Assembly (NCBI GenBank): GCA_020216625.1
Contig: JAIUYB010000095.1
Span: 1-7,464, forward strand
Source of the DNA: Desulfarculus sp.
GTDB taxonomy: Bacteria; Desulfobacterota; Desulfarculia; Desulfarculales; Desulfarculaceae
Length of the DNA: 7,464 bases
Direction: 5' to 3'
Below are positions 1 to 5,639 of this stretch, piece after piece. The notes beneath the pieces were generated by a model. The model did not search any database, had not been told where the DNA came from, and saw nothing but the letters and a program-made list of their open reading frames with translations. Made by a program: the position numbers and the translations under genes. Positions within the stretch are counted from its first letter, which is position 1. Each line of letters begins with the position of its first letter.

Positions 1-37
1 CCTGGGAGGCTGAATCCGTCTTAACCTTGCCCGTCGC

Positions 38-742
38 TCAGGCCTTGGCGCCCGCGCGCCCCAGGGCCAGCAATTCCTTGGTGTGCTCCCGGCTGTCCAG
101 GATGTAGAGGATCAATCCCACCTGGCCCAGCTCCTCCTTGATCTGCATGAGCTTGCTGCGATCCACCGACTTCATGCGGATGTAGACCCTCCGCCGTCCC
201 TCGGCCACCCGGTCATAGCTGCTCAGGATGCTGACCATCCGGCCGCCATACTTGCGGATGACATCGGCGGCCCGCTTGATGGATCCGGGCTCGTCGGGCA
301 GATCCAGGGCGAACTGCACCCCGCCCCGGGTGACTCCGGTCAGACTGATCAAGGCGCGGAAGATGTCGCTCTGGGTGAGCATGGCCACCACCATTCCACC
401 GTCGTCCACCACCGGCACGCCGGAGATCTTGTGCTCCAGCATGGTCAGGGCCGCCTCCTCGATGGTGTCGTGCATGTGCACGGTGATGGGCTTGGGCGTC
501 ATGATGTCCTTGACCTTGACCCGGCTGAGCAGGTAGGCCAGTTCATGAACCTCCAGGGCGGTGGCGTCGCTGGCCCCGGCTCGCTTCAGGTCCTTGTCGC
601 TGACGATGCCCACCAACCGGCCATCCTTGATCACCGGCAGCCGCCCGATGTGGTTCTCCTTGAGCAGCCGCATGGCGTGGCTCATGGAGTCCTCGGGGTC
701 CACGCTCACCAGTCGAGTGCTCATCCAGTTGACCACCAACAT
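38..742 (-). CDS. CBS-CBS-ACT domain protein (AcuB-like)
   Basis: Predicted 234-residue soluble cytoplasmic protein. Two CBS motifs form a Bateman pair: residues about 7-58 (MSTRLVSVDPEDSMSHAM, then GRLPVIKDGRLVGIVSDKDL) and about 80-132 (IMTPKPITVHMHDTIEEAA, then GVPVVDDGGMVVAMLTQSDI). An ACT-like domain follows at about 141-220 (GVQFALDLPDEPGSIKRAADVI). CBS pairs usually bind adenine nucleotides or S-adenosyl compounds, and ACT domains bind amino acids or similar small ligands, so the protein is probably a sensor or allosteric regulator, not an enzyme. Architecture and length resemble AcuB-type proteins, but no acetoin genes are nearby, so no symbol is given. The start is supported by GGGAGG (complement of 749-754) six bases upstream. 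It lies 88 bp downstream of the receiver at 831-1217 on the same strand and may be co-transcribed with it. No membrane segment is seen. The family is clear; the role is unknown. Confidence 0.9.
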   Translation of the reverse strand: MLVVNWMSTRLVSVDPEDSMSHAMRLLKENHIGRLPVIKDGRLVGIVSDKDLKRAGASDATALEVHELAYLLSRVKVKDIMTPKPITVHMHDTIEEAALTMLEHKISGVPVVDDGGMVVAMLTQSDIFRALISLTGVTRGGVQFALDLPDEPGSIKRAADVIRKYGGRMVSILSSYDRVAEGRRRVYIRMKSVDRSKLMQIKEELGQVGLILYILDSREHTKELLALGRAGAKA

Positions 743-830
743 GGTCCACCTCCCGCCCGGTTCGAATTCTCCGGTCTCGCGCCGGACCAGCCCAGCCCTT
801 GTCCTGGCGTCCGCGCGCTCCGAACTTGGC

Positions 831-1217
831 TCAGGTCGCCACCAGCTCCGCCAGGCGCTCCCGCAGCCGCTTGATGTCCACCGGCTTATTAAGCCGCTCC
901 AGAATTCCGCAGTCCCTCAGCTCATCGGCCTTTGGCCGCCAGTGGACGGCCCCGGTCACCAGCAAGACCGGCGGCGCCTGGGAGCTATGCTTGATGGCCA
1001 GGGCCACCGCCATTCCATCCATGCCCGGCATCTGCCAGTCCGTGATCACCACCGCCACCGGGCCGCGCCGCAGCAGTTCCAATCCACTTTCTCCATCGCA
1101 GGCGGTTATGGCGCGGTAGCCCATGGCCTCAACCGCTTCGCCCAGGTCGCGCCGGCAGTCGGGATCGTCGTCGATCACCAGCACCACAGGACTTAGTTCC
1201 GCGCTTGCCTGCCTCAT
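831..1217 (-). CDS. Stand-alone response regulator receiver (CheY-like)
   Basis: A 128-residue single receiver domain with no output domain. The phosphorylation pocket is intact: acidic triad D16-D18 (VLVIDDDPD), acceptor D60 (VVITDWQMPGMDG), switch threonine T88 (VLLVTGA) and K111 followed by Pro (LNKPVD). It should accept phosphate from a histidine kinase and act by protein-protein contact or as a phosphorelay intermediate. I chose the ATG at 1217 because AAAGGAG (complement of 1226-1232) sits eight bases upstream and translation there begins just before the first receiver strand. The longer open frame, reaching to 1376, adds 53 residues without domain character and runs through the hairpin region. 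It lies downstream of the kinase/NarL pair but is separated from it by a probable terminator, so it may be transcribed on its own or by read-through. No kinase partner can be named from sequence. Confidence 0.9.
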   Translation of the reverse strand: MRQASAELSPVVLVIDDDPDCRRDLGEAVEAMGYRAITACDGESGLELLRRGPVAVVITDWQMPGMDGMAVALAIKHSSQAPPVLLVTGAVHWRPKADELRDCGILERLNKPVDIKRLRERLAELVAT

Positions 1218-1313
1218 GCTCCCCGCTCCTTTCCCGACTAGAGACGAGGGGGGGCCGTCATAAGTGGCGGTCGTGGGCTCTGATTGCAGTCTAGTCTGTC
1301 GCCTGGAGGCGGG

Positions 1314-1342
1314 AAATAGAAGGCGGGCCTCATATGCCCGCC
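1314..1342 (-). terminator. Probable intrinsic terminator after the kinase/NarL operon
   Basis: A perfect 7-bp inverted repeat, GGCGGGC (1322-1328) and GCCCGCC (1336-1342), encloses a 7-base loop. Read on the minus strand it is followed directly by TTCTATTT (complement of 1314-1321), a T-rich run typical of Rho-independent termination. It lies about 96 bases beyond the stop codon of the NarL-type regulator and 105 bases before the start of the next receiver gene. It would end the kinase/regulator transcript or attenuate read-through into the receiver and CBS genes. The T-run is interrupted, so termination may be partial. Confidence 0.6.
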
Positions 1343-1344
1343 GC

Positions 1345-1407
1345 CCATTCCCTAAAAGGGGTTGGGGTGATCCCACCAGAACCCGGCGCGGCCGGGTGAG
1401 GGAATGG
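1345..1407 (-). repeat. Nested inverted repeats beside the terminator
   Basis: CCATTCCCT (1345-1353) and AGGGAATGG (1399-1407) form a perfect 9-bp inverted repeat. Inside it is a second perfect 7-bp hairpin, ACCCGGC (1381-1387) and GCCGGGT (1391-1397), with a three-base loop. An alternative inner pairing is possible between the GGTT and AACC that flank TGGG/CCCA, and it would compete with the second hairpin for the AACC bases. On the minus strand the whole structure lies 31 bases after the NarL-type stop codon and two bases before the terminator hairpin. It could be a protective 3' structure, a processed RNA or a leader element. I do not recognise it as a known RNA family. Confidence 0.45.
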
Positions 1408-1437
1408 ATTGGTCCCCAGCGGTCCGGGATCAGGGAT

Positions 1438-2118
1438 TCAGCGGCTCCAACTGTCCGGGTCCACCAGGCCGATGGCCATGGCGTACTTGACCAGGCCGAT
1501 GACGTCGTGGCGGCCCAGCTTGGCCATGATCCGAGCCCGGTGGTTGTCGACCGTCTTGGGACTCAGAAAAAGCCGATTGGCGATCTCCTTGTTGGGCAGG
1601 CCCTCCACGATCAGCCGTAATATCTGGCGTTCACGGTCGGTGAGCCGCTCCTGGGTCTCGCTCTCCACCCCGGCGTCCGTTTCCGGCAGCTTTACGAACT
1701 CGTCGACGATGTGGCCGGCCACCGGCGAATCCAGGTAGCACTCGCCGCGCAGCACCGCCTTGACCGCGTCCAGAAGCTTGTCTCCGGCTGAATCCTTTAG
1801 CACGTAGCCCCGGGCCCCGGCCTTGAGCGACTCCATGATGAAGGCCTTGCGCGAGTGGACGCTGAGGATGATGATCCTGGTTTCCGGGGCCAGGGCGGTG
1901 ATCTCCCGGGTGGCCTCGATGCCGCTCTGCTCCGGCATGCTGATGTCCATCACCACCAGGTCCGGCTTGAGCTTCTTGACCGCGTCCACCGCGGCAAACC
2001 CGTCGGCGGCCTCCCCGACAACCTGCAGGGCCGGGTTTTTGGCCAGCACGTTTTTGATGCCCTCGCGGAAGATGGCGTGGTCGTCGCAGATCACTACGCG
2101 ATGGGTGGTTTCGTTCAT
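1438..2118 (-). CDS. NarL/FixJ-family two-component response regulator
   Basis: A 226-residue DNA-binding response regulator, the usual length for the NarL group. The receiver (about 7-125) has acidic D12 and D13 (VVICDDH), acceptor D58 (LVVMDISMPEQSG), switch S86 (IIILSVHS) and K108 (YVLKDS). After a linker comes a LuxR/GerE-type helix-turn-helix at about 158-215 (LTDREREILRLIVEG-like core, NKEIANRLFLSPKTVDNHR), with the recognition helix around SPKTVDNHRARIM. It should dimerise and bind DNA when phosphorylated. The ATG overlaps the kinase stop codon as ATGA, so the two are almost certainly co-translated and form a cognate pair. Candidate targets include the divergent promoter region at 4203-4391 and the nearby transporter operon, but no operator could be assigned. 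'NarL' describes the family only and does not imply nitrate sensing. Confidence 0.96.
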   Translation of the reverse strand: MNETTHRVVICDDHAIFREGIKNVLAKNPALQVVGEAADGFAAVDAVKKLKPDLVVMDISMPEQSGIEATREITALAPETRIIILSVHSRKAFIMESLKAGARGYVLKDSAGDKLLDAVKAVLRGECYLDSPVAGHIVDEFVKLPETDAGVESETQERLTDRERQILRLIVEGLPNKEIANRLFLSPKTVDNHRARIMAKLGRHDVIGLVKYAMAIGLVDPDSWSR

Positions 2119-4202
2119 GCCTTGCCTCCCAGGGGCAGCCGGGCGGAGAGGGTGGTTCCCCGGCCGCTGGATTCGATGCTCAAGCTGCCGCCGATCAAGC
2201 GGATGCGCTCTTCCATGCCCAACAGGCCCATGTGCTTGTTCTCCGGTCCCGCGCCCAAGGCCGCGGCCACGTCGAAGCCGCTTCCCTGGTCGGTCACGGT
2301 CAGGAGCAGGCCATCACCCGTCTGCTCCAGGACCACCCGCGCGCGGTCACTGCCGGAGTGCTTGACCGCGTTGGTCAGGGATTCCTGCACAAAGCGGAAC
2401 AGGGCGGTCTTGGCCTCGGGGCTCAGGGCCTTCTCGTCCACCTCCTGGAGCTGGGTCTCCACCTGGATCAGGCCGGACTCGCCCAGGGACTCGCAAAGGT
2501 CTTCCAACGCCGGCAGCAGGCCGAAGTTGTCCAGAATGGCCGGGCGCAGGTGGTAGGCCATGGCCCGGATGCGGTCCATGATCTTCTGCGACAGACGGAT
2601 CAGGCGTTGCAGCTCGCCGGCCTCCTCGCCGCCCCGCTGCTGGGCCAGGGATTGCAAACCGATCTTCAGCGCCGAGAGGAGCTGGCCCAGCTCGTCGTGC
2701 AGGTCCAGGGCAACCCGCTTGCGCTCTTCCTCCTGGGCGTTGATCAGCTTGTGGGACAGCTCGCGCACCCGACGCTCGGCCAGGACCTGCTGGCTCATGT
2801 CCCGGGCCACGCCCCGGCGCCCCACGAGGCGTCCCGAACGATCGAAAAGCCCCCGCGAGTGGATGGCCAGCCAGCGCAGGCTACCATCCTTGGCCCGGTG
2901 CCGGAGCTCCAGGTTGCTCATCTGCTCGCCCTCGGAGGCCCGCTGGCGCTCCTCGTCGAACTTGTGGCGGTCCTCGGGCACCACATACTCGCGCCGGGGA
3001 CGGCCGATCATCTCCTCGGGGCGGTAGCCCAGCACCGCCAGGGAGGCGTTGCTGACAAAGGTCAGCCTTCCCTGAGCGTCCATCTCGTAGACCATGTCCG
3101 GCAAGTCCTGCACCAGGCTGCGGTAACGCTCGGTGGAGGCCACCAGGTCGGCGGTGCGCTCGGCCACCAGCCGTTCCAGGGCCCTCGCCTCTCCGTCCAC
3201 CCGGGCCAGCAGGCGCTGCTGGATGCGATAGCGGCTCATCAGCAAGAAGCCCACCAGCATCAGGCACAAAAAAAGCAGGACCAGGAAGAAGAGGATATTG
3301 CCGAACATGGCCCGCGAGGGAGCCATGGCCGCCTGGTAATCGTGAATCACCACCAGGATCCAATCCAAGGACGGCACCCGGGCGGCGGCGGCAAAGGAGT
3401 GGCCCGGGGTGTCGGGCTGGCCGACGACGGTGGTCAGGGATTTGGCCTGATGAACCAGGCTCTCCCGAACCTGGCGCGCCAGCTCGGTCAGGGCCGCGGG
3501 CTCGTCCAGGGCCTGGCCCAGACCCTGGGCCACCACCTGGCCACGCTGATCAAAGAGGTGGAAGGTGCGTCCCGGCCGGGCCGAGAAACGCTCGAACACC
3601 TGCTGCCAGAACTCCACCCGCTGGGAAATCCCCAAATAGCCCAGGAACCCGCCATCGGCGTCGGGGATCCCAGCGGCCAGGGTCACCACGGGCAGGTGGG
3701 GCGGTCGCAAGCCCGGATGCACGCCGGAGACAAGGGTCCGTTCCGGACCCAGGTTGCCCAGATCACCGGTGAGGCCGGGGTGGCTGTCTTTTTCCTGGGA
3801 AAGCTCTGGCACCATCAGGCGAACGCCGCCCTGACGGTTGGCCAGGAAAACCGACTCTATCTCTTGGGTGTCGGCAAAAAGAGAGGTGATGAAGGCTCTC
3901 ATCTCGGGCAGGTCGTCGCGCGCGACGGCTTTTTGCAGCACGTTGCGAGCGGAGATGGTCTGCAGCCGCTTGAGCAGGCCGTTCTGGTGATCGGCCACGA
4001 ACTGGCTCCCCAGTTCGGCCAGGGCCAGGTCGGCGGCCAAGGTCTCGCGCTGGGCCTGGTCGCGCAGGGTGCGGAAGACCACCAGGCTGTAGGAGCCGCC
4101 CAGGAGAATGAGCAGGACCACCGCGCCAAAGGCCATGTAGACCAGGCGCCGCCAGGACAGACTCTTTTCCAGTTGGTGGCGATCCACGTCGGCCCTCCCC
4201 AT
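2115..4202 (-). CDS. Membrane sensor histidine kinase, NarX-type (Cache-like sensor, PAS, HisKA_3, HATPase)
   Basis: A 695-residue inner-membrane kinase. Membrane segment 1 is about 21-43 and segment 2 about 300-323. The 250 residues between them look like a double-Cache extracytoplasmic ligand sensor; GYLGISQRVEFW and the closing SLDWILVVIHDY are typical. A short coiled linker leads to a PAS/PAC module at about 357-475 (YRSLVQDLPDMVYEMDAQGRL and GVARDMS). HisKA_3 follows with the phosphoacceptor H502 in RVALDLHDELGQLLS. The catalytic domain shows an N box (ESLTNAVKH, N611), a G1 box (DQGSGFD, 638-644) and G2-like HMGLLGMEERI. It should phosphorylate the NarL-type regulator, whose ATG overlaps its stop codon. 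The signal is unknown; Cache sensors commonly bind small organic ligands. The listed ATG has poor ribosome-binding spacing, and GTG at codon 6 (4187) is a better-supported alternative start. It is divergent from the receiver at 4392. Confidence 0.95.
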   Translation of the reverse strand: MGRADVDRHQLEKSLSWRRLVYMAFGAVVLLILLGGSYSLVVFRTLRDQAQRETLAADLALAELGSQFVADHQNGLLKRLQTISARNVLQKAVARDDLPEMRAFITSLFADTQEIESVFLANRQGGVRLMVPELSQEKDSHPGLTGDLGNLGPERTLVSGVHPGLRPPHLPVVTLAAGIPDADGGFLGYLGISQRVEFWQQVFERFSARPGRTFHLFDQRGQVVAQGLGQALDEPAALTELARQVRESLVHQAKSLTTVVGQPDTPGHSFAAAARVPSLDWILVVIHDYQAAMAPSRAMFGNILFFLVLLFLCLMLVGFLLMSRYRIQQRLLARVDGEARALERLVAERTADLVASTERYRSLVQDLPDMVYEMDAQGRLTFVSNASLAVLGYRPEEMIGRPRREYVVPEDRHKFDEERQRASEGEQMSNLELRHRAKDGSLRWLAIHSRGLFDRSGRLVGRRGVARDMSQQVLAERRVRELSHKLINAQEEERKRVALDLHDELGQLLSALKIGLQSLAQQRGGEEAGELQRLIRLSQKIMDRIRAMAYHLRPAILDNFGLLPALEDLCESLGESGLIQVETQLQEVDEKALSPEAKTALFRFVQESLTNAVKHSGSDRARVVLEQTGDGLLLTVTDQGSGFDVAAALGAGPENKHMGLLGMEERIRLIGGSLSIESSGRGTTLSARLPLGGKA
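4194..4200 (-). promoter_or_regulatory. Shine-Dalgarno favouring a GTG start for the kinase
   Basis: On the minus strand GGGGAGG (complement of 4194-4200) lies six bases before the in-frame GTG codon at 4185-4187. The ATG at 4200-4202 overlaps this motif, and its own nearest GGAGG is about 15 bases upstream, which is too far. Translation may therefore begin at the GTG and remove five residues from the N terminus, with no effect on any domain. Confidence 0.45.
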
Positions 4203-4234
4203 GGGCCCGCCGGCTCATGCCTCCGGCCGCAGCC

Positions 4235-4263
4235 AATATACAGCATTTACATCAACCAACCAA
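4235..4263 (-). promoter_or_regulatory. Candidate sigma70-type promoter for the kinase operon
   Basis: On the minus strand TTGGTT (complement of 4258-4263) and TATATT (complement of 4235-4240) are separated by 17 bases. This places a start site near 4228, about 26-41 bases before the kinase start codon candidates. The -10 is good; the -35 is weak and falls in a threefold AACC tandem repeat (4254-4265). The rest of the divergent region (4203-4391) holds a C8 run at 4320-4327 and no clear promoter for the plus-strand receiver. Confidence 0.35.
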
Positions 4264-4391
4264 CCACCTGGAGGCCGTCCCCTGGCCGGCTCCATCATCT
4301 GAGGCCCACTTGGGGATTTCCCCCCCCGGCAATTGAGGCTTGCGCTCTATTTTCCCCGCTCCGGCGCTCCTTTAAACTGCGATCAGTGAGA

Positions 4392-4823
4392 ATGCGTAGG
4401 CGCGGGGGTGTGGATCAGGTGGCGACGAGCGATCAAGACCTCAGGGTGTTGGTGGTGGAGCAGGATGATGACCTGCGCCACTGGCTGGGAAGGCTCCTGG
4501 GTTTGAGCGAGGGGTTCAAGGTGGTGGGCTACCTGGACCGCGACGCCGACCTGAAGGCCGAGGTCCAGCGCCTGATCCCCGACCTGCTGCTGCTGGACAC
4601 CCACTCCGCCGGCCGCCTCGCCCCAGAGACCCTGCCGGATCTGCGTCAGGCGCTGCCCGGGCTCTACGTGGTGCTGATGGACCTGGAGGAAGGCCCCAAC
4701 TACGAACGCCTGGCCCGGCGCGGCGGCGCGGACGGATTCCTGTGCAAGGTCAGGGTGCCCGAGTCCCTGGAGAAACTGCGAGCGGCGGTGATCGCCAAGG
4801 CGCGCCAGACGGCCGTGGCCTGA
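4392..4823 (+). CDS. Divergent stand-alone receiver with atypical switch residues
   Basis: About 143 residues, a receiver fold with no output domain. An acidic cluster follows the first strand (VLVVEQDDD, D25-D27), a probable acceptor D69 ends the third strand (PDLLLLDTHSAG), and K119 lies after the fifth (DGFLCKVRVP). The usual Ser/Thr at the end of strand four is replaced by Met or Asp (VVLMDLEEG, M96/D97), and the K119-Pro and MPxMDG loop motifs are absent. Phosphorylation or signal propagation may therefore differ from a standard receiver, or it may work as a phosphorylation-independent adaptor. The pattern of strand one followed by GFKVVGYLDRDADL resembles a NarL-type receiver that lacks its helix-turn-helix. 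The start is uncertain: ATG 4392 has almost no ribosome-binding site, and in-frame GTG codons at 4410 and 4419 (the latter ten bases after GGGGG at 4404-4408) would also keep the domain whole. It is head-to-head with the kinase. Confidence 0.8.
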   Translation: MRRRGGVDQVATSDQDLRVLVVEQDDDLRHWLGRLLGLSEGFKVVGYLDRDADLKAEVQRLIPDLLLLDTHSAGRLAPETLPDLRQALPGLYVVLMDLEEGPNYERLARRGGADGFLCKVRVPESLEKLRAAVIAKARQTAVA

Positions 4824-4844
4824 GGATGAACCGCCCGCGGTCAA

Positions 4845-4862
4845 GCGCCACCCCATTGGCGC
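4845..4862 (+). repeat. Hairpin after the divergent receiver
   Basis: GCGCCA (4845-4850) and TGGCGC (4857-4862) form a perfect 6-bp stem with a six-base loop, 21 bases beyond the receiver stop codon. No T-run follows, so it is at best a weak or factor-assisted terminator or a transcript-end stabiliser. Confidence 0.35.
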
Positions 4863-4884
4863 GTGAAATGGGACTTGCAAAATG

Positions 4885-4904
4885 ATTGTGGAATACATCA
4901 CAAT
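4885..4904 (+). promoter_or_regulatory. CRP/FNR-superfamily operator-like palindrome
   Basis: ATTGTGG, six bases, then TCACAAT: the core TGTGG-N6-TCACA differs from the CRP-type consensus TGTGA-N6-TCACA at one position, and the outer A/T bases are also symmetric. It lies in an A/T-rich stretch (about 4863-4947) that stands out from the GC-rich surroundings, upstream of the receiver/TauE genes. CRP/FNR-family regulators in anaerobes include cAMP-, redox- and NO-responsive proteins; HcpR of sulfate reducers is one candidate, by family knowledge only. Which protein binds here is not determined by the sequence. Confidence 0.55.
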
Positions 4905-4918
4905 GCGACACCGTTTAG

Positions 4919-4948
4919 TTGCGAATTGCAAGGCTTAGGTTTCATATG
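4919..4948 (+). promoter_or_regulatory. Weak promoter candidate downstream of the operator
   Basis: TTGCGA (4919-4924) and CATATG (4943-4948) are 18 bases apart, giving a start near 4955. The palindrome centre at 4894.5 would then be about 61 bp upstream, the classical class I activator distance. The -10 element is poor, which fits an activator-dependent promoter but also fits chance. The transcript would carry a leader of about 180 bases before the receiver at 5137. Confidence 0.3.
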
Positions 4949-4985
4949 GCAACAGTTGAGCCACCGGCCTTCCCGTTCACCGAGT

Positions 4986-5125
4986 CCCCGACTCGCCCGA
5001 CCGTATGGTGCGACAGGCGCGCATGCGTGCGTCGGGGCGTGCTCCCCATGGCCTACCGCTCCCAGGGCCGGCAAACCACATCCCGCCTGCGGAGCCAAAG
5101 GCGGTGGACAATCTGACCGGGGGAG
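4986..5125 (+). other. Possible structured mRNA leader with three-way junction
   Basis: CCCCGAC (4986-4992) pairs perfectly with GTCGGGG (5031-5037). Within it, hairpin one (TCGC 4993-4996 and ACC 5000-5002 with GGTGCGA 5007-5013, loop GTAT) and hairpin two (GCGCG 5017-5021 with CGTGC 5026-5030, one G-U pair, loop CATG) fill nearly all the space, leaving a CAG linker. Downstream, CTCCCC (5042-5047) can pair either with GGGG (5034-5037) or with GGGGAG (5120-5125) in the Shine-Dalgarno of the receiver gene, so the pairings are mutually exclusive. I do not recognise a known riboswitch class. In GC-rich DNA such pairings can occur by chance. Confidence 0.3.
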
Positions 5126-5136
5126 GCTTGAGGCGC

Positions 5137-5511
5137 ATGGACGAGATCAAGGTGCTGTTGGTGGACGACGAACAGGGCTTTCTGGAGGCCATGGGCAAAC
5201 GCTTGGCCCGGCGCGGCCTGAAAGTGCGCCTGGCCCCTGGCGGGCGGGAGGCCTTGGCGATGCTCCAGGAGGAGCCCAGCGACGTGGTGGTTCTGGACCA
5301 GAAAATGCCCCAAATGGACGGACTGACCACCCTGTCCCAGATCCGGGAAAGGTTTCCCGGGGTCAAGGTGATCATGCTCACCGGCCACGCCACCGTTGAT
5401 TCCGCGGTCAGCGGCATCGCCCTGGGGGCCTTCGATTATCTGGTCAAACCCTGCGATCTGGACACCCTGCTGGCCCAGATCCACGCCTCCCTGGGCCGCC
5501 GGCCAGACTAG
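5137..5511 (+). CDS. Stand-alone response regulator receiver upstream of the TauE permease
   Basis: A 124-residue canonical receiver and nothing else. Acidic D10 and D11 (VLLVDDEQ), acceptor D54 (VVVLDQKMPQMDG), switch T82 (IMLTGHA) and K104-P105 (DYLVKPCD) are all present. Sequence character is NtrC-like in the receiver, but there is no AAA+ or helix-turn-helix output domain. It should be phosphorylated by a kinase and act through a protein partner. The ATG at 5137 is chosen because GGGGGAGG (5119-5126) lies ten bases upstream and the receiver starts at once; the upstream in-frame ATG at 5005 would add 44 residues without domain character and lies inside the predicted leader structure. It ends 128 bp before the permease on the same strand, suggesting shared control. 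Its strong conservation of active-site residues contrasts with the receiver at 4392. Confidence 0.92.
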   Translation: MDEIKVLLVDDEQGFLEAMGKRLARRGLKVRLAPGGREALAMLQEEPSDVVVLDQKMPQMDGLTTLSQIRERFPGVKVIMLTGHATVDSAVSGIALGAFDYLVKPCDLDTLLAQIHASLGRRPD

Positions 5512-5528
5512 GAGGCGAGCGAAAACCA

Positions 5529-5548
5529 GCCGGGCCCGAGGACCCGGC
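5529..5548 (+). repeat. Hairpin after the receiver stop codon
   Basis: GCCGGG (5529-5534) and CCCGGC (5543-5548) form a perfect 6-bp stem with an eight-base loop, 17 bases after the receiver stop. No T-run follows, so it is not a standard intrinsic terminator. It may stabilise the 3' end of the receiver message or slow read-through into the permease. Confidence 0.4.
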
Positions 5549-5559
5549 CAACCATAGCC

Positions 5560-5590
5560 GGGGACGCGCACGGTGGGATGCGCGCGCCCC
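5560..5590 (+). repeat. Strong hairpin in the permease leader
   Basis: CGCGCA (5565-5570) pairs perfectly with TGCGCG (5579-5584) around an eight-base loop. The flanking GGGG (5560-5563) and CCCC (5587-5590) extend the stem past a small asymmetric bulge. It ends about 34 bases before the permease ribosome-binding site GGAGG (5625-5629). No T-run follows. It may set relative expression of receiver and permease by processing or attenuation. Confidence 0.4.
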
Positions 5591-5639
5591 CCAAAGAGAC
5601 AACCAGGCATCGGACTAGAGGAGTGGAGGGACAATAAAC

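Noticed and set aside
1218..1376. N-terminal extension of the receiver at 831-1217.
   Set aside because: The extension crosses the hairpin and terminator region, and AAAGGAG is correctly placed for the ATG at 1217.
2232..4391. Very long plus-strand open frame antisense to the kinase, running into the receiver at 4392.
   Set aside because: Its 5' portion is rich in His, Gln, Gly and Leu with no recognisable domain and mirrors the kinase in GC-rich DNA; only the last 143 codons, past the kinase, encode a real domain.
4858..4960. Sigma54-type -24/-12 promoter (TGGCAA followed by TTGA near 4947-4957, or GG/GC pairs near 4858-4876).
   Set aside because: Spacing between the GG and GC elements does not match the strict sigma54 distance in either case.
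4919..5116. Short 65-codon plus-strand frame in the 313-bp gap.
   Set aside because: It starts at TTG inside the proposed -35 element, has no good ribosome site for it or for its internal ATG, and shows no family resemblance.
5005..5136. Upstream in-frame ATG extending the receiver at 5137 by 44 residues.
   Set aside because: There is no ribosome-binding site at 5005, the extension has no domain character, and a strong GGGGGAGG supports 5137.
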